64,000 nucleotides of DNA from Desulfospira joergensenii DSM 10085. GTDB taxonomy: Bacteria > Desulfobacterota > Desulfobacteria > Desulfobacterales > Desulfobacteraceae. Under the pieces are notes generated by a model. That model did no database searches and was not told where the DNA came from. It was given only the letters and a program-made list of their open reading frames with translations. Shown piece after piece: positions 54,253 to 63,441 of this stretch (its first letter is position 1; every line of letters begins with the position of its first letter). The stretch spans positions 2,352,793 to 2,416,792 of the forward strand of contig NZ_ATUG01000002.1 in assembly GCF_000420085.1 (NCBI RefSeq), written 5' to 3'. Position numbers and translations under genes: made by a program.

Positions 54253-55122
54253 ATGGTCAAAAAAGTAGTAATTATTGGTGCCCCGCGCTCGGGAACAAAT
54301 ATAATACGCGATGTCATCACTTCTTTTGATAATGTGGGAACTTGGCCCTGTGATGAGATTAATTTAATTTGGCGATATGGGAATTCAACATTTCTAAGTG
54401 ATGAATTTACGCCTGATATGGTTAGAGATAAAGTTAAGGCATACATACGAGAAGCATTCTCGGAAATCAGGAAACAATATCAGCTAAATACAGTAGTGGA
54501 AAAAACTTGTGCAAACTCTCTTCGGCTGTCATTTGTTAATGAAATTTTGCCAGATGCCAAATACATATTAATATATCGAAACGGATTCGATGCTGTTGCG
54601 TCTGCCAAAAAAAGATGGATTGCTGATTTTGATTTAAAATATACGATGAAAAAAGTTAGATTTACTCCTATCAGAGATCTCCCATATTATGGGATCAAAT
54701 TTTTGAGAAATAGAACTCAGAGGATTTTTTCCAGTGAAAAAAGATTGAAAACTTGGGGGCCTGTAACCGAAGAAATACAAAAAAACGGCAGTAGATATAG
54801 TTTAAACCAAGTCTGTGCATTTCAATGGAAAAGATGTATTCAAAATTCTTTTAGGGATTTACCTTTTATACCTGAAAAAAGGATGTTTCAGATTTCATAT
54901 GAAAGTTTTGTTCGGAACCCTTTTGAAAATATTAAAAAAATTTGTGATTTTCTATCTATCCCTGCAAATACGGATGAACTGAAATTCGCGGTGAGAAATG
55001 TGAATTCAAAAAGTATTGGTAAATATAGAAAAGAATTGTCAAATTACGATATCAAAGAGATAATACAAATCATAGAGCCTGAGCTTAAGCTTTTGAAATA
55101 TGAATCAGTTGTTAAGATTTGA
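54253..55122 (+). CDS. Sulfotransferase
   Basis: A 289-residue protein. VVIIGAPRSGTNIIRD is the 5'-phosphosulfate-binding loop for PAPS and YRNGFDAVASAKKRW near residue 113 the 3'-phosphate motif (Arg, Asp, Ser). FQISYESFVRNPFENIKKICDFL is the usual C-terminal helix. It should sulfate a sugar hydroxyl, implying a sulfated surface polymer, which suits a marine sulfate reducer. It overlaps the sugar-transferase gene by 23 bp. Confidence 0.83.
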   Translation: MVKKVVIIGAPRSGTNIIRDVITSFDNVGTWPCDEINLIWRYGNSTFLSDEFTPDMVRDKVKAYIREAFSEIRKQYQLNTVVEKTCANSLRLSFVNEILPDAKYILIYRNGFDAVASAKKRWIADFDLKYTMKKVRFTPIRDLPYYGIKFLRNRTQRIFSSEKRLKTWGPVTEEIQKNGSRYSLNQVCAFQWKRCIQNSFRDLPFIPEKRMFQISYESFVRNPFENIKKICDFLSIPANTDELKFAVRNVNSKSIGKYRKELSNYDIKEIIQIIEPELKLLKYESVVKI

Positions 55123-55744
55123 AAAGTCCCAAAGGTCGTTAAAAAGAAATTTTGATATATTTTTATCGATAGCTGGCCTTATTTTTTCAAGCTGGATAAT
55201 GTTGATAGGCTTTGTTGTTGCCACTATTGACACTAGAGAAAACGGTTTCTTTATTCAAAAACGGGTTGGGAAGAATGGACAGCTTTTTAATTTAATAAAG
55301 CTAAGAACTATGAAAACTGATGCCGAGCTTTACACTTCAGTGACAACTAAGAACGATCGTAGAATATCTTGGTCAGGCCGAATAATTAGAAAAATGAAAA
55401 TAGATGAACTACCTCAATTGTTTAATGTCCTAAAAGGAGATATGAGCTTTGTCGGTCCCAGACCGGATGTGCCTGGGTTCGCTGATACATTGAATGGAAA
55501 AGATCAATTAATCCTTTCGATACGTCCGGGTATAACAGGGCCTGCTACATTAAAATATAAAGAGGAAGAAAAATTGCTAGCCTCTGTAGAGGATCCTGAA
55601 GTTTATAACAGAGAGGTGATTTGGCCGGATAAAGTTCGCATTAATATAGACTATATTGAAAATTGGAACTTCCGAGACGATATACGATATATTTTAAAAA
55701 CAATTGTAGGGGAATCGTCAAGTGGTTTTCATGATAAGCAATAG
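55100..55744 (+). CDS. PglC/WcaJ-type undecaprenyl-phosphate sugar phosphotransferase
   Basis: A 214-residue monotopic phosphoglycosyl transferase. One re-entrant hydrophobic helix (about residues 15-40) is followed by FFIQKRVGKNGQLFNLIKLRTMKTDAE, RRISWSGRIIRKMKIDELPQLFNVLKGDMSFVGPRPDVPGF with the catalytic Asp-Glu pair, and RPGITGPATL. Size is that of the small PglC type. It starts repeat-unit synthesis by moving a sugar-1-phosphate to undecaprenyl phosphate, and its neighbours suggest a UDP-diacetamido-trideoxy or related amino sugar. Confidence 0.9.
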   Translation: MNQLLRFEKSQRSLKRNFDIFLSIAGLIFSSWIMLIGFVVATIDTRENGFFIQKRVGKNGQLFNLIKLRTMKTDAELYTSVTTKNDRRISWSGRIIRKMKIDELPQLFNVLKGDMSFVGPRPDVPGFADTLNGKDQLILSIRPGITGPATLKYKEEEKLLASVEDPEVYNREVIWPDKVRINIDYIENWNFRDDIRYILKTIVGESSSGFHDKQ

Positions 55745-56951
55745 AATATTTCTTTCTCCTCCTCATTTGGGAGAGTTTGAGCAAAAATTTGTTAAGGAAG
55801 CTTTTGAAAGCAATTATATTGCGCCGATAGGCCCTCAAGTAAACGCATTTGAAAAAGAGTTTTCTAAGTACACAGGGATTAAGCATTGCCTGGCATTAAA
55901 TAGCGGCACTGCTGCCATGCATTTGGCCCTCAAAGAGGCTGGCGTCGGCCCGGGGGAAAAGGTTTTTGCTTCATCATTGACATTTATAGCAAGCGTAAGT
56001 CCAGCCGTTTATTTAGGAGCTGAACTTACCTTTATTGACTCAGATAGAGAAACTTGGAATATGGATCCGGACTTGCTGGCTGAAGAATTATACTCGGCGA
56101 ACAAACAGGGGAATCTCCCAAAGGCAGTCATTCCTACTGATTTATATGGCCAATGTTCCGATTATGACCGGATTTATGAAATTTGTGAGAGCTATAAGAT
56201 CCCTGTAATTATTGATGCTGCCGAAGCCATGGGGGCATACTATCTTCGAAAAAAAAATGAAAAAATTTTCAAATTACATGCTGGAACAGGTGCTTTTGCA
56301 TCTATTTATTCATTCAATGGAAATAAAATTATTACTACTTCAGGTGGGGGCATGCTGGCTTCAGATAATGAGGATTTGATAAATCGTGCTAGATTTTTAT
56401 CTCAACAGGCTCGGGAACCTTTCCCCTACTATGAACATACTGAAATCGGTTACAATTATCGAATGAGCAATGTCCTTGGAGCATTAGGCAGAGGACAGTT
56501 AAAAGTTTTAAAAGAGAGAGTTCAAAGGAAAAAAGAAATTTATCATTATTATAAAGAAAAGCTTGAAAGAACACCTGGAATTGATTTTATGCCGATAGCA
56601 CAGTACGGCGAGCCTAACTATTGGTTAACTTGTATATTAATAAACCCTGAGATTTTTGGAGAGGACAGGGACTTTGTCAGATTGTCATTGGAGAAGAAAA
56701 ATATTGAATCAAGGCCAGTATGGAAACCAATGCATTTGCAGCCTGTTTTTCAAAATCCAGGGGAAATCCATGAGAACGGTGCTTATTGTAAGAGGAGATA
56801 TCCCTGCAAAATAGTTGGAGGAGAAGTAAGTGAGGATTTATTTTACAGGGGACTATGCCTTCCTTCTGGAACAGCCATGTTGAATTCGGATATAGATAGA
56901 ATTATTGAGATTATACATGGATGTGGAAAGAAAGTTGATAATGATCTTTGA
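55731..56951 (+). CDS. PglE-like sugar-nucleotide aminotransferase
   Basis: About 406 residues, DegT/DnrJ/EryC1 family. LSPPHLGEFEQKFVKEAFESNYIAPIGPQV, LNSGTAAMHLAL, DAAEAMGA and SFNGNKIITTSGGGML (PLP lysine) are all conserved. It should transaminate the 4-keto sugar produced by the PglF-like enzyme that follows. GTG at 55722 in the same frame is an alternative start. No PglD-type acetyltransferase is adjacent, although LegH and the beta-helix protein at 48375 belong to related folds. Confidence 0.85.
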   Translation: MISNRIFLSPPHLGEFEQKFVKEAFESNYIAPIGPQVNAFEKEFSKYTGIKHCLALNSGTAAMHLALKEAGVGPGEKVFASSLTFIASVSPAVYLGAELTFIDSDRETWNMDPDLLAEELYSANKQGNLPKAVIPTDLYGQCSDYDRIYEICESYKIPVIIDAAEAMGAYYLRKKNEKIFKLHAGTGAFASIYSFNGNKIITTSGGGMLASDNEDLINRARFLSQQAREPFPYYEHTEIGYNYRMSNVLGALGRGQLKVLKERVQRKKEIYHYYKEKLERTPGIDFMPIAQYGEPNYWLTCILINPEIFGEDRDFVRLSLEKKNIESRPVWKPMHLQPVFQNPGEIHENGAYCKRRYPCKIVGGEVSEDLFYRGLCLPSGTAMLNSDIDRIIEIIHGCGKKVDNDL

Positions 56952-56966
56952 TCGTAAACGATACAG

Positions 56967-58919
56967 TTGAAGAAAATGTTTTTTAGGATTAAAAGTTCAA
57001 ATTTTTACATTGTTTGCCTGCTGGATTTAATATTTTTTTCCATAGCCCTTTTCGGTGGCTATGTCATCCGATTTGAATTTGTTCTTTCCAGCGGTAGTTT
57101 GGACCAGATCGCTTCATTGTTGCCGGGGATCCTCATTTTAAAGTTCAGTCTTTTTTGGGTTATGGGGCTTTATAAGGGCATGTACCGCTACACCGGGGTA
57201 GAAGATATTTGGAGCCTTTTTAAGGCCACAATGCTTTCTACATTGTTAATTATGGTTGGAGTCCTTCTCATTCACCGTTTTCAAGGTTATTCAAGAACGA
57301 TCTTTCTCATTGACGGCATTCTCACCTTCTTGTTTTGCGGTGGTTTTCGTTTTGCTATTCGACTCCTTTTTAAGGAGTATGCTTTGCAGAATAAAAATGG
57401 ACATAACGATTCCAAGGAAATAGAGAGAAAACTGGCCAAACCTATTTTGATTTATGGCGCTGGCAGTTCCGGTGAAAAAATTCTTCGAGAATTAAAGGAA
57501 AATTCAAGATATCAATATAAAGTTGTCGGATTTTTGGATGACGATGAAAAAAAAGTTGGAAGGGCTATTCATGGAATACCGGTTATAGGCAGCAGGCAGG
57601 ATCTTGTCGGTATCAAGGGGAAATACAAAATTGCTGAAATTTTCATTACCCTCCCTGCATCTACAGGGCTTGAGATGAGGGCAATTGTTGAGGAATGTAA
57701 GAAGTGTAGTTTGCCGTTTAAAACACTTCCTGGACTCGGAGAGCTCATTGATGGGAAAGTTAAAATCAGTGCATTAAGAGATGTTAAGTATCAGGATTTG
57801 CTTAGAAGGGAGCCTGTGAAGATAGATTCTGGAAAAGTGAATGAATATCTTAATGAAAAAATTGTTTTGGTCACTGGCGCCGGCGGTAGTATCGGAAGTG
57901 AATTATGCCGGCAGATTATTAAATTTCAGCCGCGCCAATTAATACTATTGGATGCCTCCGAGCCAAGTTTGTATAAAATTCAAATGGAATTAAAGCATCG
58001 GGCTGGATACCAGAGATATTCCACCATATTAGGATTTATTCAGGATTCTGATTTAATTGATAAAGTACTGCAATCTTATAAACCCAACGTGATATTCCAC
58101 GCCGCAGCCTATAAACATGTCCCTATGTTGGAGAGGAATCCATGGCAGGCAGTGACGAATAATATAGAGGGAACCCGAATACTTCTCGAAAAGTCTCAGA
58201 AGTATAAAGTTGGCCACTTTGTTCTCGTATCCACGGATAAAGCGGTTCGGCCTACCAATATAATGGGCGCAAGCAAACGAGTCTGTGAACTCCTGGTACA
58301 AAGCCGTTTCGGGAATGGTACTAAAATGATGGCGGTGAGATTCGGAAACGTTGTTGGCTCATCCGGATCAGTCATACCGCTTTTCAGAGAACAGATTGAA
58401 CGAGGTGGACCTGTGACGGTAACCCATCCTGAAGTGACAAGATTTTTTATGAGTATCCCAGAGGCGGCTCAATTGATTCTTCAGGCTGGAGCACAGGGAA
58501 GAGGTGGCGAAACTTTTGTATTGGAAATGGGAGTTCCCATCAAAATTGCCGATATGGCTAAAGATTTGATCCGGTTGTCTGGGAAAGAGCCTGATATCGA
58601 TATTGAAATCCAATATACAGGCCTGCGTCAGGGGGAAAAACTTTATGAAGAGTTAATTACCGCCGATGAGGGGGTCATTGAGACGCCACATGAAAAGATT
58701 ATGGTTTTAAAACCCAATGATCATTGGAACGGGCATGGCAGCCAAAATGTTTTTCGTCATAGTTTGATGGTTAAAATTGATGAATTGAATGCCTTAGCAA
58801 AACAACACGATATTTGCGGAATTCAGTTTAAGATGAAAGAAATTGTTCCAGAGTATGATATTCAGAATAGTGCCTGCGTTTTTAATCCTAAATATTCAGT
58901 CAGCGGAATCGTTAACTGA
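56967..58919 (+). CDS. PglF/WbpM-type membrane NDP-HexNAc 4,6-dehydratase
   Basis: A 650-residue protein. Four membrane helices occupy residues about 10-130, a Rossmann-like linker domain starts at ILIYGAGSSGEKILREL, and the dehydratase domain begins VTGAGGSIGSELCRQI near residue 295. STDKAVRPTNIMGASKRVCE shows the Met-x-x-x-Lys active site typical of this family, where Met replaces Tyr. It makes UDP-4-keto-6-deoxy-GlcNAc for the aminotransferase upstream. It is the last gene of the polysaccharide locus. TTG start; ATG at 56976 also possible. Confidence 0.9.
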   Translation: MKKMFFRIKSSNFYIVCLLDLIFFSIALFGGYVIRFEFVLSSGSLDQIASLLPGILILKFSLFWVMGLYKGMYRYTGVEDIWSLFKATMLSTLLIMVGVLLIHRFQGYSRTIFLIDGILTFLFCGGFRFAIRLLFKEYALQNKNGHNDSKEIERKLAKPILIYGAGSSGEKILRELKENSRYQYKVVGFLDDDEKKVGRAIHGIPVIGSRQDLVGIKGKYKIAEIFITLPASTGLEMRAIVEECKKCSLPFKTLPGLGELIDGKVKISALRDVKYQDLLRREPVKIDSGKVNEYLNEKIVLVTGAGGSIGSELCRQIIKFQPRQLILLDASEPSLYKIQMELKHRAGYQRYSTILGFIQDSDLIDKVLQSYKPNVIFHAAAYKHVPMLERNPWQAVTNNIEGTRILLEKSQKYKVGHFVLVSTDKAVRPTNIMGASKRVCELLVQSRFGNGTKMMAVRFGNVVGSSGSVIPLFREQIERGGPVTVTHPEVTRFFMSIPEAAQLILQAGAQGRGGETFVLEMGVPIKIADMAKDLIRLSGKEPDIDIEIQYTGLRQGEKLYEELITADEGVIETPHEKIMVLKPNDHWNGHGSQNVFRHSLMVKIDELNALAKQHDICGIQFKMKEIVPEYDIQNSACVFNPKYSVSGIVN

Positions 58920-59289
58920 AGTTGCCCCTCTGGGCATTTGCAAGAGTTTTTGATTAGAAACGATGAAATAGAGAGGCGGTACTGTTTCTGAAGATGATTT
59001 TTTGTTGGTTTACTGCCTTATTGGATAAATAAATAACTCCAATAAGGCAATAAATTACATATAGTTCCAAGAAAAAGTGATTTTTATTTGACCTTCAAAA
59101 CGATCTCCTTTATGATAATTAATCATATTCCGATTCAGCCGCTAGCTGATTTTAAACTAAGTTTTCGAATTATAGTTCTCTTTTGATAATGGGGTTGAGC
59201 GAAGATCTCCAACTGAGGCTTCCTTTTGAGCAATCAGGGAAATTTTCGGTAATGTTTATTTACATCAACTTTATAAAGGAGAAAGTATC
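58920..59289. other. Intergenic region at the end of the polysaccharide locus
   Basis: About 370 bases without a recognisable gene. It has a small hairpin (TGCCC/GGGCA, 58923-58936) right after the last gene and a perfect 12-bp inverted repeat further on, described separately. An AAGGAGAAA before position 59290 is the ribosome-binding site of the comEA-like gene. No firm promoter could be assigned. Confidence 0.4.
59014..59049. repeat. Perfect 12-bp inverted repeat (possible transcription end)
   Basis: TGCCTTATTGGA (59014-59025) and TCCAATAAGGCA (59038-59049) are exact inverse complements around a 12-base AT-rich loop. No T-run follows the stem, so it is not a standard intrinsic terminator. 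It may act in Rho-dependent termination, mRNA stability or protein binding. It lies in the gap between the polysaccharide locus and the housekeeping-like genes. Confidence 0.7.
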
Positions 59290-59565
59290 ATGAAGAATAT
59301 CAAAAAGTCAGTTTCCATAATTTTAGCAGGATTATTGGTTGCATGTTGTCTCGTTTCGGCGGTTGCCGATACCGGGAAGGTTAATATCAATACAGCGAAT
59401 AAAGAAGTGCTGATGACCCTTAAGGGGGTGGGCGAAAAAATTGCAGATCGGATCATTGAATACCGGAAGGCTCATCCTTTTCAAGTACCTGAAGACATAA
59501 TGAAAGTGAAAGGGGTGGGTCAGAAAGTATTTGAGGCCAATAAAGACAGAATTGTGGTAAAGTGA
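59290..59565 (+). CDS. ComEA-like helix-hairpin-helix protein
   Basis: A 91-residue exported protein. Residues 1-27 are a signal peptide or membrane anchor (KKSVSIILAGLLVACCLVSAVA). The rest is a double helix-hairpin-helix domain of the ComEA type (KVNINTANKEVLMTLKGVGEKIADRII, then IMKVKGVGQKVFEANKDRI), which binds DNA without sequence specificity. Such short ComEA-like proteins are widespread; a role in DNA uptake is possible but unproven without other com genes nearby. A strong AAGGAG precedes the ATG. Confidence 0.88.
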   Translation: MKNIKKSVSIILAGLLVACCLVSAVADTGKVNINTANKEVLMTLKGVGEKIADRIIEYRKAHPFQVPEDIMKVKGVGQKVFEANKDRIVVK

Positions 59566-59657
59566 ACGGGCTTGACCCGGCAAAAATTCCCTGATTCCAA
59601 GATCAAAATCGAACCCAAAACCATAGCTTGATCTGGACAGATTCTGTATTATAATTT

Positions 59658-59692
59658 AAGACCATGTTGCCGCTTGTAACATGGTCTTTTAT
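59658..59692 (+). terminator. Rho-independent terminator after comEA-like gene
   Basis: AAGACCATGTT (59658-59668) pairs perfectly with AACATGGTCTT (59678-59688) around a 9-base loop, followed by a short T-rich tail (TTATATT). It ends only about six bases before the first possible start of the next gene. Confidence 0.8.
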
Positions 59693-59697
59693 ATTGG

Positions 59698-60501
59698 ATG
59701 CAAATGTATGACCGCTGGATATTGGGGAGAAAAGGCTTGGATATTTCAAAAATATATAGAAAAAAATCTTTTGGCATTATCAGTTTGTATATGGTCATTC
59801 TAAGTGCAGGAGTCTGTGCTGCCGGATACTACGCAATGGCTCGATTTTTAACCGTTTTTTCAACGGATGCGGGCAGGGACCTGCTGGGTCAGAATTTCCC
59901 GGTCTGGCTAAAATATATGGAATTGGCTTTTCAAAATTTTTATCTCTGGATCGTTCCCGGTGTTGCCGGCATTTGTTTTCTGTTGGGAATGGTGGGGTGG
60001 CTGGTGCTGACTTTTAGCTTGTCACCGGTTTTTCAGCAAGCTCATGCCCAGCTCAAAGAAAAACATAAAAAGAAATCCGGGAAAAAAGATTTCATAGACC
60101 CGAGAATTGAGCAGGACAGAAACAGGAGGATCTTTCTCCACACTCTTGCCGTTCTCCAACGGGAGGGGCGCCTGCTGGATTTTTTTGATGAAGACTTGAG
60201 CCTTTATGAGGATGAACAGATCGGTGCTGCAGTCAGAAGCATCCAGGAAGATTGTAAAAAAGCCGTAAAAAAATATATTGATCCCAGGCCGGTGATTGAT
60301 TCGGAAGAGGGGGATGCGGTTACAATTGATCCGGGGTTTGATATGGACTCCATCAGCCTTGTGGGGAATGTGGCGGGTGATCCTCCTTTTCAGGGATCCC
60401 TGAAGCACCGGGGATGGAAAGCCGGGAAAAAGGAAATCCCCAAGCTCTCCGAAGTTCAGGACTCCAGTATTATCATGCCGGCTGAAGTAGAAATCAAATA
60501 G
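59698..60501 (+). CDS. DUF2760-domain membrane protein
   Basis: A 267-residue protein. Two membrane helices (about residues 27-50 and 82-107) precede a soluble domain with IDPRIEQDRNRRIFLHTLAVLQREGRLLDFFDEDLSLYEDEQIGAAVRSIQEDCKKAVKKY, the DUF2760 core. DUF2760 genes are typically found directly before Hsp70-family genes, as here (8 bp gap), so the two probably work together; the function is unknown. The start is uncertain: ATG 59698 lies right behind a terminator without a ribosome-binding site, whereas TTG 59737 follows GGGGAG at good spacing. Confidence 0.8.
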   Translation: MQMYDRWILGRKGLDISKIYRKKSFGIISLYMVILSAGVCAAGYYAMARFLTVFSTDAGRDLLGQNFPVWLKYMELAFQNFYLWIVPGVAGICFLLGMVGWLVLTFSLSPVFQQAHAQLKEKHKKKSGKKDFIDPRIEQDRNRRIFLHTLAVLQREGRLLDFFDEDLSLYEDEQIGAAVRSIQEDCKKAVKKYIDPRPVIDSEEGDAVTIDPGFDMDSISLVGNVAGDPPFQGSLKHRGWKAGKKEIPKLSEVQDSSIIMPAEVEIK

Positions 60502-60509
60502 GGGCGATT

Positions 60510-63278
60510 GTGGATTTTCAGGATAGACAATTTGTTATCGGTATCGATCTGGGGACAACCAATTCCGCAGTCTCTTATGTGGACGTATCTCTGCTCCGGG
60601 AGGAATCCGGCAAGCGACCGGATAAACAAAAAGGGATTAAGGTTTTTAATGTACCCCAGCTGACCGGGCACGGTGAATTTTCAAAGATTCCGGTTCTCCC
60701 TTCTTTTTTATATATCCCTGGCGAGTATGACATTTCCAAGGAAGTTCTGAAACATCCTTGGAAAAAAAGAGAGGATATGTTTGCAGGTGTGTTTGCCCGG
60801 GATCACGGTTCAAAAATTCCCTCCCGGCTGGTTTCTTCCGCAAAGACCTGGCTGTGCAATCCCAAGGCCGACCGCAGGGCAAAGATTCTGCCTTGGGGGG
60901 GGCAGGGATTTGAAAAAGTTTCCCCTGTAGCAGCCACGGCGGAATATTTAAGCCATATCCGGAGCGCCTGGAATCATTTTGTCAAAGACGAAGATCAGTT
61001 CATTGAGAATCAGTTTGTGGTGATTACCGTGCCGGCCTCTTTTAACGAGGAGGCAAGGGATCTCACAATGGAGGCCATAAAGATTGCCGGTCTGGGGCAA
61101 TCGGTCACTCTTTTGGAGGAGCCTCTTGCGGCCTTTTATTCCTGGCTGATCCTCCATGAAACGGATTGGGATCAGCATATCAAGGAGGATGATCTGGTCC
61201 TGGTCTGTGATGTGGGAGGGGGAACAACCGATTTCAGCCTCATCTCCCTGAAGGCCGCCCAGGGAACCCCCAGGTTTGAGCGCATTGCCGTCGGAGACCA
61301 CCTTGTTCTGGGGGGCGATAATATTGATCTGGCCCTGGCCAAAATAGTTGAGGCCAAATTCAAATCAAAAACCTCCATGACGTCGGACAAATGGAAAACC
61401 CTCTGCCATAGATGCAGGGAAGCCAAGGAGACGATTTTAGGGAAGGGCGAAAAAAGTGTACGGATTACCATAAAAGGGGAGGGGCGCTCCCTTATTGCAG
61501 GAACACTTGCGGCCGATCTGACCCGGGGGGATGTTGAAACGGTTCTCAGGGGGCAGTTCTTTCCGGACGTGGATTCCCAAAATCTCTTGGAATCCCAATC
61601 CGGTAAAGAAATTGCCGATTTTGGACTGCCTTTTGAAAAAGAGCCGTCTGTGACCAAGCATATCATCAATTTTCTTGAAAATCATAGGGACAGTATTCAT
61701 AAGGCTCTTGGAAAAGAGGATCCCATACCTGATTTTATCCTTTTCAACGGTGGCACCTTGACGCCTGACCTGGTGCAGTCCCGAATCAAGGAATCCATCC
61801 GGCGCTGGTTTAAATCCGACGAACCCCTTAAACCCGGGATCTTGGAAAACAGCAGACCTGAACTGGCCGTGGGAATAGGGGCCTCATATTATGGGCTTGT
61901 AAAACAGGGGATCGGCGTGAAAGTGGGCAGCGGCAGCCCGAGAAGCTACTACCTCGGAGTTTCCGTGCAAAAGGAAACAGAGCCTAAAGCCGTATGCCTG
62001 GTGGAAAGGGGGCTGGATGAAGGGTCCAGCATAAGCCTTCCCCGGATGGAATATGAAGTCCGGGCAAACCAGCCGGTCAGCTTCCCGGTTTACAGTTCAA
62101 GCTTCAGATCCGGAGATCTGGCAGGGGATATCATCCCTATTGACAAAACCCTGACGTCCATGGCTCCCATCCAGACGATTATTAAATTCGGAAAGAACGG
62201 GGAAAGAAAAGAGATCCCGGTCAGTATCGGTGCAGAATATACGGAGATGGGAACCCTTGCCATGTACTGCCGATCTTTGGTCAGTGACCATAGATGGAAA
62301 CTGCAGTTCCAGCTCAGGGGATCCGGGCAGAGTGAGGAAGGACAGGAAAGGGAAATCTATGAGGATGCCATCATAGAAAAGGCCTGTTCCATAACCCGGC
62401 AGGCTTTTTCATCCCGGGAAGAGGATGGGGTTATCGGTATTGTTAAAAAAATTGAAGGGGTTGTAGACCAAAAGAAATTCAACTGGCCCCTCTCTTTTTT
62501 AAGGCGCCTGGCAGATCAGCTTATTGAAATCGACTCCACCCGGGAACTCTCTCCGGCACATGAAAGCCGATGGCTGAACTTGACAGGTTTCTGTATGAGA
62601 CCGGGATTCGGAGATGCCTTTGATGGAGACCGGGCAAGGAAATTATGGAAAATTTATCTATCCGGTCTGAAATTTGATAAGGCAAAGCAGAACCGGCTTG
62701 AGTGGTGGATTTTTGTCAGAAGGATAGCGGCTGGTTTGAAAGCCGGCCAGCAGCGGCAGTTCTTCCAAGAAGTATCCTCTTTGCTTGTGAAGAACAAAGT
62801 CAAGATGGCTCCCCAAGAGATGATCGAATTATGGATGACGGCTGGAAATATGGAAAGGCTTTTGGTCAAGGACAAAGTGGTGCTGGCCAAACCTCTGCTG
62901 GCCAAGCTGAAAACCGGGAAAAGTTCAGATAAATTCTTCTGGACTCTGGGACGTTTGGGGGCCAGGGAGCTGTTATACGGATCCATGGACAGGGTCGTGC
63001 CGCCGGCAGAAGTGATGCGTTGGACAGACCAGCTCATGAAAATCAAATGGAAAAAACCGGGACCGGCCCTTGAACTGATTTCCCAGCTTGTGAGAAAAAC
63101 CGGGGACCGTACCCGGGATGTTTCTCCCGAGGATCTTGAAAGGGCCGTTTCCTGGCTGGAAGAAAACGGCGCAGAGCCTAAACTCCTTAAAATAGTCAAT
63201 GAAAAAATTGAAATGGCTTTGAAGGATAGAAGTGTTCAGTTTGGTGAGCGCCTGCCCGAGGGGCTTGTTCTGAAATAA
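60510..63278 (+). CDS. Large Hsp70-family (DnaK-like) chaperone
   Basis: A 922-residue Hsp70 relative, longer than DnaK (about 640). The ATPase domain has IGIDLGTTNSAVSYV (phosphate 1), LLEEPLAAFYSW (connect 1), LVCDVGGGTTDFSLI (phosphate 2) and FNGGTLTPDLVQSRI (adenosine). A substrate-like beta domain follows near residue 480-620, and the last 300 residues are a helical domain of the DUF3731 type in place of the usual lid. Codon use is visibly more GC-rich than in the polysaccharide locus. GTG start. The clientele is unknown. Confidence 0.9.
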   Translation: MDFQDRQFVIGIDLGTTNSAVSYVDVSLLREESGKRPDKQKGIKVFNVPQLTGHGEFSKIPVLPSFLYIPGEYDISKEVLKHPWKKREDMFAGVFARDHGSKIPSRLVSSAKTWLCNPKADRRAKILPWGGQGFEKVSPVAATAEYLSHIRSAWNHFVKDEDQFIENQFVVITVPASFNEEARDLTMEAIKIAGLGQSVTLLEEPLAAFYSWLILHETDWDQHIKEDDLVLVCDVGGGTTDFSLISLKAAQGTPRFERIAVGDHLVLGGDNIDLALAKIVEAKFKSKTSMTSDKWKTLCHRCREAKETILGKGEKSVRITIKGEGRSLIAGTLAADLTRGDVETVLRGQFFPDVDSQNLLESQSGKEIADFGLPFEKEPSVTKHIINFLENHRDSIHKALGKEDPIPDFILFNGGTLTPDLVQSRIKESIRRWFKSDEPLKPGILENSRPELAVGIGASYYGLVKQGIGVKVGSGSPRSYYLGVSVQKETEPKAVCLVERGLDEGSSISLPRMEYEVRANQPVSFPVYSSSFRSGDLAGDIIPIDKTLTSMAPIQTIIKFGKNGERKEIPVSIGAEYTEMGTLAMYCRSLVSDHRWKLQFQLRGSGQSEEGQEREIYEDAIIEKACSITRQAFSSREEDGVIGIVKKIEGVVDQKKFNWPLSFLRRLADQLIEIDSTRELSPAHESRWLNLTGFCMRPGFGDAFDGDRARKLWKIYLSGLKFDKAKQNRLEWWIFVRRIAAGLKAGQQRQFFQEVSSLLVKNKVKMAPQEMIELWMTAGNMERLLVKDKVVLAKPLLAKLKTGKSSDKFFWTLGRLGARELLYGSMDRVVPPAEVMRWTDQLMKIKWKKPGPALELISQLVRKTGDRTRDVSPEDLERAVSWLEENGAEPKLLKIVNEKIEMALKDRSVQFGERLPEGLVLK

Positions 63279-63309
63279 TAAAAATATGTGGATAAAATTA
63301 AGAAAAGGT

Positions 63310-63338
63310 TTGACATTGGTTAAACTTTCATATAGTAT
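63310..63338 (+). promoter_or_regulatory. Putative rRNA operon promoter
   Basis: A perfect TTGACA box (63310-63315) is followed after 17 bases by TAGTAT (63333-63338); TATAGT at 63331-63336 with a 15-base spacer is an alternative -10. It lies about 100 bases upstream of the 16S gene, as expected for an rrn promoter. Confidence 0.65.
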
Positions 63339-63365
63339 TATCGAGTTCTCTTGAAGGGGACTTTT

Positions 63366-63379
63366 GATCTTTGAAAATT
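63366..63379 (+). promoter_or_regulatory. Possible boxA-like antitermination element in the rRNA leader
   Basis: GATCTTTGAAAATT in the leader resembles the boxA sequences of rRNA leaders, which recruit Nus factors. Position between promoter and 16S start supports this, but the match is not perfect. Confidence 0.4.
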
Positions 63380-63441
63380 GGTCAGTGAAGAAGTTTTGAA
63401 GCGGGTCTTGAAAAGACCTTAAAGTTTTAGTTAAAGGATTA

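Noticed and set aside
60895..60902. Eight-G run in the Hsp70-like gene
   Set aside because: It is shorter, lies in GC-richer sequence and encodes an ordinary Trp-Gly-Gly; phase variation of a chaperone is not expected.
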